Assembly: GCF_034930985.1 (NCBI RefSeq)
Contig: NZ_JAYGIM010000001.1
Span: forward strand, 1-64,000
DNA length: 64,000 nt
Direction of reading: 5' to 3'
Source: Arcicella lustrica
GTDB taxonomy: Bacteria; Bacteroidota; Bacteroidia; Cytophagales; Spirosomataceae
Shown: piece by piece, positions 29,070-39,482 of the stretch
Numbering within the stretch: position 1 is the stretch's first letter
Layout: the number at the start of each line of letters is the position of its first letter
Program-made: the position numbers and the translations under genes
The notes under the pieces: model-generated
What the model saw: the letters and a program-made list of their open reading frames with translations, nothing else
What the model was told of the DNA's origin: nothing
Databases searched by the model: none

Positions 29070-32000
29070 TTAAAAATCATATCCTAAAGTTATATAAGAA
29101 ATTGGACTTTTTATCTCATTATTATCTAACCCCCAACCCAAGTCATACTTTACAAAATATCCTAGTATGGTGGTTCTTGCACCGACTCCATAACCTATTA
29201 AGAATGGATTTCTGAAATCGGTTACTGTAGCCTCAAAAGGGTTTGATCCTTTTACTGGAGGTAATGAAACAGTATTAAACCCATTTTTTCTTGAGAATGG
29301 GCTTGCACCCGTCCAAGCTGAACCTACATCAGTAAATGCCGTTAATTGAAGATTTTTGAAAAAATTATTATAGATTGGCCCATTATACAAGTATTTTGCA
29401 ATAGGAAATCTTACTTCTATATTTAACAATAAATGACTTGTTCCTGATAATCTATTCACATTGAAACCACGTAACGAAGTAGCATAATCTAACAAAAACA
29501 AATCCTTATTATCTGCTTTGGGTTCTTTGGAATTAGTTGGATTTAAAGGGTTGTTTGTATCGCCACTTCTGTCTTGATATTGAATTCCTAACCAATTATC
29601 CATACCACCCATTACTGTTGCTTTTGGAGCATTTCCGAAGGAATGTCCACCAGAGAATCTTCCAGCTACAATGGTACCTCGCCCTAGTTTCAAGTAATGA
29701 CGGAGGTCGATAAATACACGATTGAAACCATCAATTGAATTTGATAAACCAGAGTAATGCTCTATTCTAGCTCTGAATCTTGTGCCTTCAAGCATGTTGA
29801 TTCCATGACTGATGGTATTGTCGTAAACGAATTCAACTTTACCACCTAAGTATGTAGAAACGCCATCTGGAGCGGTTAGACTTCTTAAATCCAAAAATCT
29901 ATTTGCTGTAAATGAAGGCGTTGCAATAATACGAGTATTGGTATTGATTGGATATGATGCCGAAACAGAAAGTCTATTAAAATGATATTTTTTGATAGTA
30001 GATTCTGTTTCTTCAGAAATTGTTCTGCGGTCAAATCTTACGCTATAATCAATTCTATTTGCTAAATATGAATACTCGCCCCACAAATCAGAATTTTTTA
30101 GGTTCGGCGTAAGAAATATTCCTCCTTGAAGATGATGGTTTTCAAGTAAGTCATTCATATTAATCGTTCCTTTCAAGCCAAATCCTCTTTGTGGAAGTGG
30201 GTCAACCATAAAATCAAGGTCGGTATTATTCACAACGAAAGGATTGTTGTAGTCTGTCGGAGCTTTAATTTTAATATTTTCCTTACGACTTTGCTTCGCT
30301 AAAATTATCTTTTCTACTTTATTTCTTTTGTCATTTTTAGGTACTTCTGTACCACTCTGACCAGCATTTTTAGAAATCGTTGTAATATCAAAAGAATAAT
30401 CGTTGGTATCAATTTCTCCTTTTTCAAGTACCAATTTTGGCGTTTTTGTAACAGTCGTTGTAGCTTCTGCGATGGTTTTTGGCGCTTCTGTTTTGGTTTG
30501 AATTGGATTATTGTTTGTTTGTGTCATTCCATAAAGCCTTACATTTCTAAGTGTGTATGGAACATTGTTTTTGGTTTCAAAATCTGCTTGAGCTTGATAA
30601 GCAATAATTTCTTGATTTTTTTCTAAAAACTTATAAACCAAGCTGTTGTTACTTCCTGTAAAGTCAAAATCTTCAACATCATTTTTGAAACTACTTACTT
30701 GTGTAACCACTGAATCGCCAGCAACAAGTCTATAAATATTTTTAATTCCACGCTCATCGCTTAAAAAGTAAACAGTACTTCCATCCGAAACGATAGGTCT
30801 TGAAATCGTTCCTAGAGAATCAACCAACCGTTTTACAGTTGCTTCTTTAGCCTTTCCTTCATGTAAAAACAGATTGAAACGATTATTTACATTTTTGTAA
30901 GTTCCCTTATCAACTTCTAAAGAATCTTTTAATCTGTTTGATGTAAAGATGATTTTTCCTGCATTTCCTACAAATTGTGGACTTAAATCATCGTATAAAT
31001 CATTGGTTAATTGTTGTACTCTTCCTCTTGCAATTTCGTACAAAAACAAGTCGTTTTGTCCTTTGCTGATGGCACTTAGAACAACCGTTGTTCCATTATC
31101 CGAAATATCAAAATCTTGAATTTGGTCGAAATTGCTCAAGATTTTTCTGGCTGCAAATTTACCCGTCAAATCTTTTTCGGTAATATCTGTAAATACTGAA
31201 AGTACAACGTCGCCTTGGTTTTCATAAATTACGGCTAGTGTTCCACCTTTTGTCCAAGAAAGTAAAGGCGTATTATAATCAACAGATTGTTTGAGTGTTT
31301 TATAGCCAGAAGTAAGTAATAATGCTTTCTTTTTAGTTTTTACATCTAAAATTTCTATACTCGATTTGCCTAATTCGTTTCTTGAATAAGCAATAAAAGC
31401 TCCATCTGGACTGATTTTGAACTTACTGATTTTATCAAAACTATTGAATTTGTTTTCGTCTATTTTAAAATCATACTTTGGTGTTTGATAACTGCTATTG
31501 TTGATAGCATCATTCATGACAGAATAATATTCTCGCCAATCTTTTAAAAACCTTGTAAATGGCATCCCGATAGTACTTGAAATTGACGTTTGCTCATTTC
31601 TGATAATTCTGGTAAGGTTCAGAATGTTCGCAATATTGTCTTTCCCGTATTTTTCAGCGATATAATTCCAGATAGATTGCCCAACCAATTCTGCTTCTTT
31701 TCCATTGGCAAGATTAGGTCTTTTCAAATATTTATTACTAATGGCATCACGCATGTAGGTGTCCATTTCCGTGTTCCAACCGTCAGAAATATAGGCTGTA
31801 ATACCAGTCATGTACCATTCAGGAACGCTCAAGAGTAAAGAATTTTGTAGCGATTCCTTGATACTTCCACCGTAAAGCATATCATGTACAAATACATGTG
31901 AAACTTCTTTCGTAATCTGTTTTTTGAAACTTTCAGCATTGCCAGAATAGGCAATTTCAATGCGTGATTTGGCTAAATTTTCTTCTCTGATTTCTCTTTC

Positions 32001-32324
32001 GCTAGAAAGATGCAAGCCCACATTACTTTGGTTGAGGTCCTGAGTAGCATTATAAACAAAAATCTTAGTTTTTGTAAATGGAGAATAACCCAATATTTCA
32101 GTAATTCTATCGAATTCTGATTCTGCCAATTGTGCAGCCAGTGTAGCTGTTTGTTGTCCGCCTTCGTAGAAGTAAATTTCAAAGTTTTGCGAAGCCAATA
32201 CTTTCCATTTGAACGGACGGTATTGAATACGGTTTTTACCGAATGGTTCTTGTGTAGGCAAAAAATTCTGAGCTAATGTGCAAAATGTAGTCAGAATAAA
32301 TATTATTGGTAAAAATTTTCTCAT
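29070..32324 (-). CDS. very large outer-membrane protein: inactive zincin-like head, TolB-like propeller, C-terminal barrel
   Basis: A 1084-residue exported protein (signal MRKFLPIIFILTTFCTLAQ). The N-terminal 300 residues resemble a gluzincin peptidase, with VPEWYMTGITAYISDGW as the usual downstream Glu region. At 139-143 the zinc motif HExxH reads KEVSH, so the first His is Lys. Residues about 300-600 contain TolB/WD40-like blades (ISPDGAFIAYSRNELG, SWTKGGTLAVIYENQG, LSPQFVGNAGKIIFTSNRLK). The C-terminal part from about 740 is beta-barrel-like (RGFGLKGTINMN to SPISYITLGYDF), like surface-antigen/BamA folds. Probable outer-membrane location; function unknown. Confidence 0.78.
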   Translation of the reverse strand: MRKFLPIIFILTTFCTLAQNFLPTQEPFGKNRIQYRPFKWKVLASQNFEIYFYEGGQQTATLAAQLAESEFDRITEILGYSPFTKTKIFVYNATQDLNQSNVGLHLSSEREIREENLAKSRIEIAYSGNAESFKKQITKEVSHVFVHDMLYGGSIKESLQNSLLLSVPEWYMTGITAYISDGWNTEMDTYMRDAISNKYLKRPNLANGKEAELVGQSIWNYIAEKYGKDNIANILNLTRIIRNEQTSISSTIGMPFTRFLKDWREYYSVMNDAINNSSYQTPKYDFKIDENKFNSFDKISKFKISPDGAFIAYSRNELGKSSIEILDVKTKKKALLLTSGYKTLKQSVDYNTPLLSWTKGGTLAVIYENQGDVVLSVFTDITEKDLTGKFAARKILSNFDQIQDFDISDNGTTVVLSAISKGQNDLFLYEIARGRVQQLTNDLYDDLSPQFVGNAGKIIFTSNRLKDSLEVDKGTYKNVNNRFNLFLHEGKAKEATVKRLVDSLGTISRPIVSDGSTVYFLSDERGIKNIYRLVAGDSVVTQVSSFKNDVEDFDFTGSNNSLVYKFLEKNQEIIAYQAQADFETKNNVPYTLRNVRLYGMTQTNNNPIQTKTEAPKTIAEATTTVTKTPKLVLEKGEIDTNDYSFDITTISKNAGQSGTEVPKNDKRNKVEKIILAKQSRKENIKIKAPTDYNNPFVVNNTDLDFMVDPLPQRGFGLKGTINMNDLLENHHLQGGIFLTPNLKNSDLWGEYSYLANRIDYSVRFDRRTISEETESTIKKYHFNRLSVSASYPINTNTRIIATPSFTANRFLDLRSLTAPDGVSTYLGGKVEFVYDNTISHGINMLEGTRFRARIEHYSGLSNSIDGFNRVFIDLRHYLKLGRGTIVAGRFSGGHSFGNAPKATVMGGMDNWLGIQYQDRSGDTNNPLNPTNSKEPKADNKDLFLLDYATSLRGFNVNRLSGTSHLLLNIEVRFPIAKYLYNGPIYNNFFKNLQLTAFTDVGSAWTGASPFSRKNGFNTVSLPPVKGSNPFEATVTDFRNPFLIGYGVGARTTILGYFVKYDLGWGLDNNEIKSPISYITLGYDF

Positions 32325-32431
32325 TGTTTTAGGACGAAGTTAAAAGGCATTTCTTCGTAAATTAATCATTACTAATAAAGGAAACGAAAGGCATATTTAA
32401 TTGAATTTCCCAAAAGCAATGAAATAAGCAA

Positions 32432-33493
32432 TCACGAATTCTCAGCCCCTAAATATAACGAAGCAAAACGATTTATATTGACTTCCGAAGAAAGTTCTTT
32501 TCCAGTTACTAAAAATTCAGCAAATTGATTAGCAAAATAAGGTGCTAATGATACTCCTTTTGAACCCAAACCATTAAAAATGCCGATCTGTTGTAAATCA
32601 GGGTGCATTCCTATAAACGGGCGACGGTCTTTACTGGCTGGACGTACACCTGCTAAATGAGCCACTACTTTCAAATCGGGTTTCATTAATTTATGATATT
32701 TATCTAATAACTCTTTTTCTCCTTGTGGAGTAGTCTTAAAGTCGAGTTCATGCCAAGTATAAGTGGCTCCTAATCTGAAAGTATTTTTCGATAAAGGAAC
32801 AACAAAAGCACCTTGACTGATGATTTCATCCAAATTAATTCCTTCTATTGTAACATCTAATACTTCACCTTTTACAGGATTGAAGGGTAAATAGTTGAAA
32901 AAAGGATTGAATTTTCCCTGAAAACCTTCGCAGAAAATAGTTTTATAAGGCTGAGAAAGGGCTTCTTCTGGATTTAATTTTTCCTCGACGAGTATGCCTT
33001 TTTCTTTAAAATACACTCTGAAAGTATCTAAAAGTATTTTTAAATCTACCCAACCCGATTGTTTGGTTGTGGCGCCACCCCATTCGCTATTTACTAAGTT
33101 TTTATATTTAATATTTTCGAATTCAAGGCTTGCAAAATCATCAAAATTTTCAGGAAGAACATTGCGTTTAAAATATTCTTGTACTTCTTGATTGGGAAAT
33201 GGACGGTAAATTAAAACTTGATGAAAAAACTTTGCTTGTAAATCTTTTTCTAAGGCTACGTAAAACTGTTCAAGAAAGGGGAATAATTCATCAGCCATCC
33301 AAGTTTTAATCAGTTTTCTACCCGTAACAGGATTGAAAATTCCTGCGGCTACTTTCGATGATGAAGGTATTTCTGGAGCATCATAAATCTGTACTTTTTT
33401 CCCCTTTTGGAGAAGTAAGTAAGCCAGTAAAGAACCAGCCAGTCCTTGACCAACAATTACAAAATCTATTTTACTTGATTCTTTACTCATCAT
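32432..33493 (-). CDS. FAD-dependent oxidoreductase (DAO family)
   Basis: A 353-residue flavoprotein of the D-amino-acid oxidase/glycine oxidase superfamily. The dinucleotide motif IDFVIVGQGLAGSLLAYLLL (GxGxxG, about residues 9-28), VAAGIFNPVTGRKLIKTWMA, and the late VRPASKDRRPFIGMHPDLQQ IGIFNGLGSKGVSLAP are typical of the MnmC C-terminal-like subgroup. It oxidises an amine or amino-acid substrate that cannot be predicted. It lies 40 bases from the cmk 3' end on the same strand, so it is probably in the same operon. Confidence 0.82.
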   Translation of the reverse strand: MMSKESSKIDFVIVGQGLAGSLLAYLLLQKGKKVQIYDAPEIPSSSKVAAGIFNPVTGRKLIKTWMADELFPFLEQFYVALEKDLQAKFFHQVLIYRPFPNQEVQEYFKRNVLPENFDDFASLEFENIKYKNLVNSEWGGATTKQSGWVDLKILLDTFRVYFKEKGILVEEKLNPEEALSQPYKTIFCEGFQGKFNPFFNYLPFNPVKGEVLDVTIEGINLDEIISQGAFVVPLSKNTFRLGATYTWHELDFKTTPQGEKELLDKYHKLMKPDLKVVAHLAGVRPASKDRRPFIGMHPDLQQIGIFNGLGSKGVSLAPYFANQFAEFLVTGKELSSEVNINRFASLYLGAENS

Positions 33494-33532
33494 TTATTGA
33501 GGTGTTTTGCCCTATTTAATCACTTCTGAATG

Positions 33533-34216
33533 TTATAATCTTTCTAATACACTTTGATGTAGCTCAATCACAAAATTTACTTGTTCTTCTAAAGTCATGA
33601 ATGAAGTATCCATTAAAACAGCATCTTCCGCTTGAATAAGTGGTCCTTCTGCACGAGTTGAATCCAGAATGTCTCTTTTCTTTAAATTCTCAATAATTTC
33701 TTCCAAATCAACTAATTCACCTTTATCGAGTAATTCTTTTTGTCTTCTTTCAGCACGAATTACGGGGTCGGCAGTCATGAATATTTTTACTTCGGCATCT
33801 GGAAAAACTTTTGTGCCGATGTCTCTTCCATCCATAATTACACCACCATGTTTTGCCATTTGTTGTTGTTGCGCCACCATTGCTTTTCTGACAGCAGTAA
33901 TTGCACTTACTTCAGATACCATTTCAGAAACATACATTTTTCTGATTTCACTTTCAACATTCAAACCATTCAAATACACATCACTTGCGCCACGTTGCTC
34001 GTTGAATTGAAAACTAATCCGTATTTCGCTAAGGGCTTTTTCTACTTCTTTAGGATTGGTAGGAGTAACATGATTTTGATGAAAGTAAAGACTCACAGCA
34101 CGATACATCGCTCCAGTATCAATAAAAGCATAACCTAATTTAGCAGCAACACGTTTTGCAGTAGTACTTTTTCCGCAACTCGAATGCCCGTCAAGAGCAA
34201 TAATGACTTTTCTCAT
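33533..34216 (-). CDS. cmk: cytidylate kinase
   Basis: A 227-residue nucleoside monophosphate kinase that phosphorylates CMP/dCMP. It has the P-loop MRKVIIALDGHSSCGKSTTA (residues 1-20), AFIDTGAMYRAVSLYF, VIMDGRDIGTKVFPDAEVKI and RQKELLDKGE, all Cmk landmarks. I start at the ATG at 34216, because the P-loop strand must begin there; the longer frame to 34288 adds unrelated residues. It is the first gene of a probable cmk-FAD oxidoreductase unit. Confidence 0.92.
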   Translation of the reverse strand: MRKVIIALDGHSSCGKSTTAKRVAAKLGYAFIDTGAMYRAVSLYFHQNHVTPTNPKEVEKALSEIRISFQFNEQRGASDVYLNGLNVESEIRKMYVSEMVSEVSAITAVRKAMVAQQQQMAKHGGVIMDGRDIGTKVFPDAEVKIFMTADPVIRAERRQKELLDKGELVDLEEIIENLKKRDILDSTRAEGPLIQAEDAVLMDTSFMTLEEQVNFVIELHQSVLERL

Positions 34217-34425
34217 TGAAAGATAATTTTCGAGGATAAAATGATAGAATGATAAGATAAATTGCTTTATTCGTCCGATAAAAATCAAACCAGCAATATT
34301 TAAATATAAACAAAGATACTGAAATGGGCAGTACAGAAGCCTGCTGAATGTTTAAATATACAGATTAAATTTTCAGTTTGAACGCATTTTAGTTTAAATA
34401 ATTGACTTTCAAAAAAATAAAAATT

Positions 34426-36075
34426 ATGCAAGTAATAGGGAATATCATCAACATTTTTGAAAAAACAATCAAGTATGGCTTTCTTGAAATTCAAGATGGA
34501 AAAATCTCATCTATAAAAATATTAGCCGAAGAAGCGGCAAGCAATACTCCTTATATTTTACCGGGTTTTGTCGATGCCCACGTGCATGTAGAAAGTTCGA
34601 TGCTTACTCCCGCACAGTTTGCACGCTTGGCAGTTGTACATGGAACAGTGTCAACAGTTTCTGATCCACATGAAATTGGAAATGTTTTGGGTAAAGCAGG
34701 AGTAGAATATATGATTCATAATGCTAGACAAACACCATTTAAATTTTGTTTTGGTGCTCCATCATGTGTCCCCGCTACTACTTTTGAAACCGCAGGAGCA
34801 ATTATTTCACCCAACGATATTGAAGAATTATTTCAGCAATATGAAGAAATAGGTTACTTGGCAGAAGTAATGAATTTTCCGGGAGTATTGAATGGTGATG
34901 AAGACATGTTTGCGAAAATAGCCTTGGCGAAATCATACAATAAACCAGTTGACGGACATGCACCCGGATTAAGAGGAGATGCTGCCAGAAAGTACATAGA
35001 AGCAGGTTGCCAGACCGACCACGAATGCTTTACTGAAGAAGAAGCTTTAGATAAATTAAAGTATGGTATGAAAATCTTAATCAGAGAAGGTTCTGCTGCC
35101 AAAAACTTTGAAGCGCTGATTGGGCTATTACCTGAGTATTATAATGAACTAATGTTTTGTTCGGATGATAAGCATCCTGATAATTTGGTGGAGGGGCATA
35201 TTAATTTATTAGTGAAAAGAGCTTTGTCGAAGTATCCTTCACTTTTATTTGAGATTCTTAAAGTTGCTTGTGTAAATCCAGTGTTACATTATCGCCTTCC
35301 AGTAGGTTTATTGAGAGAAGGTGATAATGCTGATTTCATTTTGATAGAAAATCTCCAAAACTTTGAAGTACTTCAGACCTATATTTCAGGGAAAATTGTT
35401 GCAGAAAATGGCATTTCAAAAATCCCGAATTTGCCAAGCGAAGTTGTCAATCATTTTGAATGTAATTTTAAAACAGCAGAACAGTTTCAAGTAAAGGCAG
35501 AAGGAGAAAGAATTCAAGTAATAGAAGTGTTGGATGGGCAACTTATTACTTTGAGACTAGAATGCCCAGCTTTAGTAAAAGACGGCTTGGTTATATCTGA
35601 TGTAAAGAATGATATTTTAAAAATAGCAGTAGTGAATCGTTATCATGATGCTCCACCAGCGATAGGATTTATTAAAAATTTTGGATTAAAACAAGGTGCT
35701 ATAGGATCTTCTGTAGCGCATGATTCTCATAATATCATTGTAGTTGGGGTAGATGACGAAGCCATTACTGAGGTGGTAAATATGATTATAAAAGCAAGGG
35801 GCGGAGTGGCAGCAATTTCTGGAAAAGGAGTAAAAAACCTATTGGAATTACCAATTGCAGGCATTATGTCGGGTGAAGATGGTTATTTGGTAGCCAAAGA
35901 ATATTCTGCGATTGATAGATTTGCCAAAGATTTAGGATGTATATTGAATTCTCCCTTTATGAGTCTATCGTTTATGGCACTTTTAGTGATTCCCAATCTT
36001 AAATTATCAGACTTTGGATTATTCGATGGAGAAAATTTTTCATTCACTAGCTTGTTTATTGAAAAAATTAACTAA
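34426..36075 (+). CDS. ade: adenine deaminase
   Basis: A 549-residue amidohydrolase that converts adenine to hypoxanthine in purine salvage. Metal-site motifs are LPGFVDAHVHVESSMLTPAQ (about residues 46-65), VSDPHEIGNVLG, VDGHAPGLRG and a C-terminal half with NRYHDAPPAIGFIKNFGLKQ GAIGSSVAHDSHNI, all specific for AdeC. The ATG at 34426 follows an in-frame TTG at 34402; the ATG start fits the family (MQVIGNIINIFEKT). It is monocistronic, followed by two hairpins and then the SusC gene. Confidence 0.93.
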   Translation: MQVIGNIINIFEKTIKYGFLEIQDGKISSIKILAEEAASNTPYILPGFVDAHVHVESSMLTPAQFARLAVVHGTVSTVSDPHEIGNVLGKAGVEYMIHNARQTPFKFCFGAPSCVPATTFETAGAIISPNDIEELFQQYEEIGYLAEVMNFPGVLNGDEDMFAKIALAKSYNKPVDGHAPGLRGDAARKYIEAGCQTDHECFTEEEALDKLKYGMKILIREGSAAKNFEALIGLLPEYYNELMFCSDDKHPDNLVEGHINLLVKRALSKYPSLLFEILKVACVNPVLHYRLPVGLLREGDNADFILIENLQNFEVLQTYISGKIVAENGISKIPNLPSEVVNHFECNFKTAEQFQVKAEGERIQVIEVLDGQLITLRLECPALVKDGLVISDVKNDILKIAVVNRYHDAPPAIGFIKNFGLKQGAIGSSVAHDSHNIIVVGVDDEAITEVVNMIIKARGGVAAISGKGVKNLLELPIAGIMSGEDGYLVAKEYSAIDRFAKDLGCILNSPFMSLSFMALLVIPNLKLSDFGLFDGENFSFTSLFIEKIN

Positions 36076-36087
36076 TTTTAACATTGT

Positions 36088-36108
36088 GATAACAGAATTT
36101 CTGTTATC
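36088..36108 (+). other. inverted repeat after ade
   Basis: GATAACAGAA (36088-36097), one T, then TTCTGTTATC (36099-36108): a perfect 10-bp stem 13 bases past the stop codon. It has no T-run, so it may be a protein site or an mRNA 3' stabiliser. Confidence 0.45.
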
Positions 36109-36156
36109 CATCATCGACCAAAACTAAAAAAACTATTTCTATTGCTCCTTTTCAGG

Positions 36157-36190
36157 AACAAGGTCTCTTTTATTAAGAGACTTGTTTTGT
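36157..36190 (+). terminator. intrinsic terminator
   Basis: AACAAGGTCTCTT, loop TTATT, AAGAGACTTGTTTTG: a stem with one bulged G followed by T's. It separates ade from the SusC/SusD unit. Confidence 0.65.
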
Positions 36191-36223
36191 GCATTTCCCT
36201 GTTTTTTTAGATTTCAATTACAC

Positions 36224-36240
36224 AAACCCAATTTGGGTTT
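36224..36240 (+). promoter_or_regulatory. dyad in the susC upstream region, possible operator
   Basis: AAACCCAA, T, TTGGGTTT: perfect 8-bp arms around one base, 65 bases upstream of the SusC start codon. Its position near the likely promoter suggests a regulator site, but no regulator for this locus is visible. Confidence 0.4.
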
Positions 36241-36304
36241 ACTGAAGTTTGATTACATTCTTTTGTAATATTTCTATTTTTATCAACCAAAACTAATCAA
36301 CGAA

Positions 36305-39300
36305 ATGAGAAAATTTCTACTCATTACCTCCGTGTTTCTGTTGGCTTTAATCGGGCAAACCTATGCACAAGACAGGATCGTCACTGGTAAAGTGACAGCC
36401 ACTGAAGATGGCTCACCACTTCCAGGAGTAAGTATTTCTGTAAAAGGAACTTCAAGAGGTACTTCAACAGGATCTGATGGTACATTTAAACTTAGTGTAG
36501 GAAATGGAGCATCTCTTACTTTTTCCTTTGTAGGCTTTGAGTCTAAAACAATAGCAGTTGGTAGCCAAACAGTTATAAATGTTTCGTTAACATCTAATGT
36601 ATCCCAATTAAGTGAAGTTGTAGTAACAGCACTAGGAGCATCTCGTGAAAAGAAATCATTAACTTATTCTGTACAAGAAATAAAGGCAGATAAACTTACT
36701 GCTGCTCGTGATGCCAATGTTGGTAATGCTTTAGCAGGTAAAATTGCGGGTGTTCAAGTATTAGGTCAATCAGGTGCAAAATTTGGCTCGCCAAATATTA
36801 GAGTGCGTGGTGTGAATTCATTAACTGGAGGGGATCCACTTTATGTTATTGACGGTACTCCAGTTGGTAGTATTGCAGATGTAAATATGGATGATGTAGA
36901 AAACTTATCTGTTCTAAAAGGACCATCAGCTACAGCACTTTATGGTAACAGAGCATCTGGGGGTGTAATTTTGATTACAACTAAAAGAGCAAAATCTGGA
37001 GATGCTACTTTTAATTTAAATCATAGTACTACTATAGATATGGTAGGTCTTTTACCAGAATTTCAAAATGAATATGGTGGAGGTTATTCTCAAGATTGGG
37101 ATACATTTACATTTAATCCTGCTATTCACCCAGCAAGTTGGAGTTCTTTTAATGGTCAAAAGATTTTAGATTACTCTGCAGATGAAAGCTGGGGACCTAA
37201 AATGGATGGAACACTTCATCGTTCAGCTTTTTCTTGGCAACCTGGTGCTGAATTTGGTCAATTAACACCTTTCTCTCCAAATCCAAACAATGTTAGAGAT
37301 TTCTTTGAGAAGCCAATTAGTAATAATACAAACTTTTCATTTGCAAAAGGAGGAGAGAATTTTCAATCAAGAATTTCTTATACACATATTCAAACAAACG
37401 GTATTATTCCTAATAGCCAGCAAATAAAGGATTATGTAAGCTCGAAGAATACCTTCAATTTTACGTCTAAATTCTCATCGACTTTAGATATTACTTATTC
37501 TGCAACTCGTTCTAAAAACGTTCCTGCAGATGGTTATGGAAATGCTACAATCGGTTCATTTAGCCAGTGGTATCAACGTCAATTAAAAATTGAAGATTTA
37601 AGGAATTATAAAAATCCAGATGGTACTTACCGTAGTTGGAATATCGGTGGACCTTTAGATACGAAACCTAAATATTGGGATAGTCCATATACTCAAGTAT
37701 ATGATAATATAAACTATAACAATAACGATCGTGTTTATGGTAGCTTAGGCTTGTCTTACAAAATTTTAGATTATTTAACAGCCACAGTAACTAGTCGACG
37801 TGATTGGAGATCTTATTATGGCGAAAGTAGAATTGCTTCGGGTACTTTAGGTGCTGGAGGTTTAGGCTATTATGGTAATTATGCGTTAACTAGTGTTGAA
37901 AATAACAATGAGGTGTTGTTAGCATTCAACAAGACATTTAATAAAATTTCAGTAGTAGCAAATGCTGGAGGTAACATTAGATACTCAAAAACTAATATTG
38001 TAAGTGCTAATACTTCTGGTGGATTGACAACACCAGGGTTTTATAATATTGCTGCTTCAAAAGACAGACCAAATGTTGTTAGTCAATTATTTGAAAGACA
38101 AGTTAACAGTGTTTATGGAAACGTAAGCGTTGGATACGATAACTTTGCTTTTATTGAAGGTACAATTCGTAATGACTGGTCATCTACTCTACCTGTAGGG
38201 AATAACTCATATATTTATCCTTCAATTGGAGGTAGTTTAGTCCTTTCTGAATTATTACCCAAAACTGACATATTAAGTTACGTTAAATTAAGAGGTAGTT
38301 ACGCTCAAGTTGGTACCGATGTTGATCCTTATTCTATTGGGTTAACTTATACAACAGGAAATCCATTCGGTTCAAACCCAACTCAATATTTACCAACAAG
38401 ATTACCTAATTCAGGTTTGAAGCCTGGTCTTTCTTCTGCTTATGAAGGAGGTATTGATTTTAAATTCTTCAAAAATAAGTTAAGCGTTGAATTAACTGCT
38501 TATCATAACAACAATAAAAACCAAATTATACCACTTCCTGTAGCTTCAACAAGTGGTTATTCAACTGCATTAATCAATGCTGGTTTAATTCAAACTCAAG
38601 GCTTTGAAGTGCATATTGGAGGTACTCCAATTGCTACTCAATCTGGTTTTACATGGGATTCTGATATTAACTTTGACCATAGCACTTCTAAGGTTGTTGA
38701 ATTATATCCTGGTTTAACTAACTATCAATTAGGTGGACCTACTTGGAGAACACTAACAGTAAATGCTCGTGAAGGTGAAGAATGGGGATTACTAGTAGGT
38801 AAAGGATATAAGCTTGATGCTAATGGTAATAAATTGATTGGTGCAGATGGTCATTACTTAGTTGAAGACAATAAAAAATTAGGATCAGTTTTACCAAAAT
38901 TCAAAGGAGGTCTCTTGAATACATTTACATATAAGAATCTTTCATTGAAAGTGAATATTGACTTTATTGTTGGAGGTAAATTCTTCTCTACAACAAAAAT
39001 GTTCAATGCTTATTCAGGTTTAGCTGCTGAAACAGCTGGATTAAATGAATTGGGTAAACCAAAACGTGACCCTGTTGCTGATGGAGGTGGTATTTTACTT
39101 GATGGTGTTACAGTAGATGGTAAACAAAACACTGTTCGTGTTGAAACACAAGAACTTTATGAAGATAAATTCTTTGGATTTAATGAGAGATGGATTTACG
39201 ATCAAACTTATGTAAAACTTCGTGAAGTTGCGTTTGGTTATAATGTACCTAAATCAGTATTCGGAGGAAAAGTATTTAAAAGTGCTAAGCTAGCCTTTAT

Positions 39301-39436
39301 TGTACGTAACCCAATTTTAATTTATAGCGCTGCAGGTGGAGGAATTGATATTTCAGAAGCTGAAGTATTCTGGACAGAAGGGGGACAATTACCTCCAGTA
39401 CGTTCATTTGGTGTTAACTTAAACTTAGGTTTCTAA
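36305..39436 (+). CDS. SusC/RagA family TonB-linked outer membrane receptor
   Basis: A 1043-residue TonB-dependent transporter. After a signal peptide (about 21 residues) comes a carboxypeptidase-regulatory-like domain (VTGKVTATEDGSPLPGVSIS, residues 26-105), then the SusC-type plug with SEVVVTALGASREKKSLTYS, KIAGVQVLGQSG, RVRGVNSLTGGDPLYVIDG and YGNRASGGVILITTKR. The rest is a large beta-barrel ending in RSFGVNLNLGF with terminal Phe. With the SusD-like lipoprotein downstream it forms a nutrient-binding 'pedal bin' complex. No glycoside hydrolase is adjacent, so the substrate is open and may not be a glycan. Confidence 0.92.
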   Translation: MRKFLLITSVFLLALIGQTYAQDRIVTGKVTATEDGSPLPGVSISVKGTSRGTSTGSDGTFKLSVGNGASLTFSFVGFESKTIAVGSQTVINVSLTSNVSQLSEVVVTALGASREKKSLTYSVQEIKADKLTAARDANVGNALAGKIAGVQVLGQSGAKFGSPNIRVRGVNSLTGGDPLYVIDGTPVGSIADVNMDDVENLSVLKGPSATALYGNRASGGVILITTKRAKSGDATFNLNHSTTIDMVGLLPEFQNEYGGGYSQDWDTFTFNPAIHPASWSSFNGQKILDYSADESWGPKMDGTLHRSAFSWQPGAEFGQLTPFSPNPNNVRDFFEKPISNNTNFSFAKGGENFQSRISYTHIQTNGIIPNSQQIKDYVSSKNTFNFTSKFSSTLDITYSATRSKNVPADGYGNATIGSFSQWYQRQLKIEDLRNYKNPDGTYRSWNIGGPLDTKPKYWDSPYTQVYDNINYNNNDRVYGSLGLSYKILDYLTATVTSRRDWRSYYGESRIASGTLGAGGLGYYGNYALTSVENNNEVLLAFNKTFNKISVVANAGGNIRYSKTNIVSANTSGGLTTPGFYNIAASKDRPNVVSQLFERQVNSVYGNVSVGYDNFAFIEGTIRNDWSSTLPVGNNSYIYPSIGGSLVLSELLPKTDILSYVKLRGSYAQVGTDVDPYSIGLTYTTGNPFGSNPTQYLPTRLPNSGLKPGLSSAYEGGIDFKFFKNKLSVELTAYHNNNKNQIIPLPVASTSGYSTALINAGLIQTQGFEVHIGGTPIATQSGFTWDSDINFDHSTSKVVELYPGLTNYQLGGPTWRTLTVNAREGEEWGLLVGKGYKLDANGNKLIGADGHYLVEDNKKLGSVLPKFKGGLLNTFTYKNLSLKVNIDFIVGGKFFSTTKMFNAYSGLAAETAGLNELGKPKRDPVADGGGILLDGVTVDGKQNTVRVETQELYEDKFFGFNERWIYDQTYVKLREVAFGYNVPKSVFGGKVFKSAKLAFIVRNPILIYSAAGGGIDISEAEVFWTEGGQLPPVRSFGVNLNLGF

Positions 39437-39440
39437 TCAA

Positions 39441-39465
39441 GAATCAAAGCATTTTTCTTTGATTC
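39441..39465 (+). other. hairpin between susC and susD
   Basis: GAATCAAAG, CATTTTT, CTTTGATTC: a perfect 9-bp stem, with no good T-run. It lies in the 46-base gap of the pair and could protect the susC message or tune susD expression. Confidence 0.5.
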
Positions 39466-39482
39466 AATAAATATTTTTAAAG

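Noticed and set aside
36076..36304. A riboswitch or T-box upstream of the SusC gene
   Set aside because: Only simple hairpins and one dyad are present; no known aptamer core is visible.
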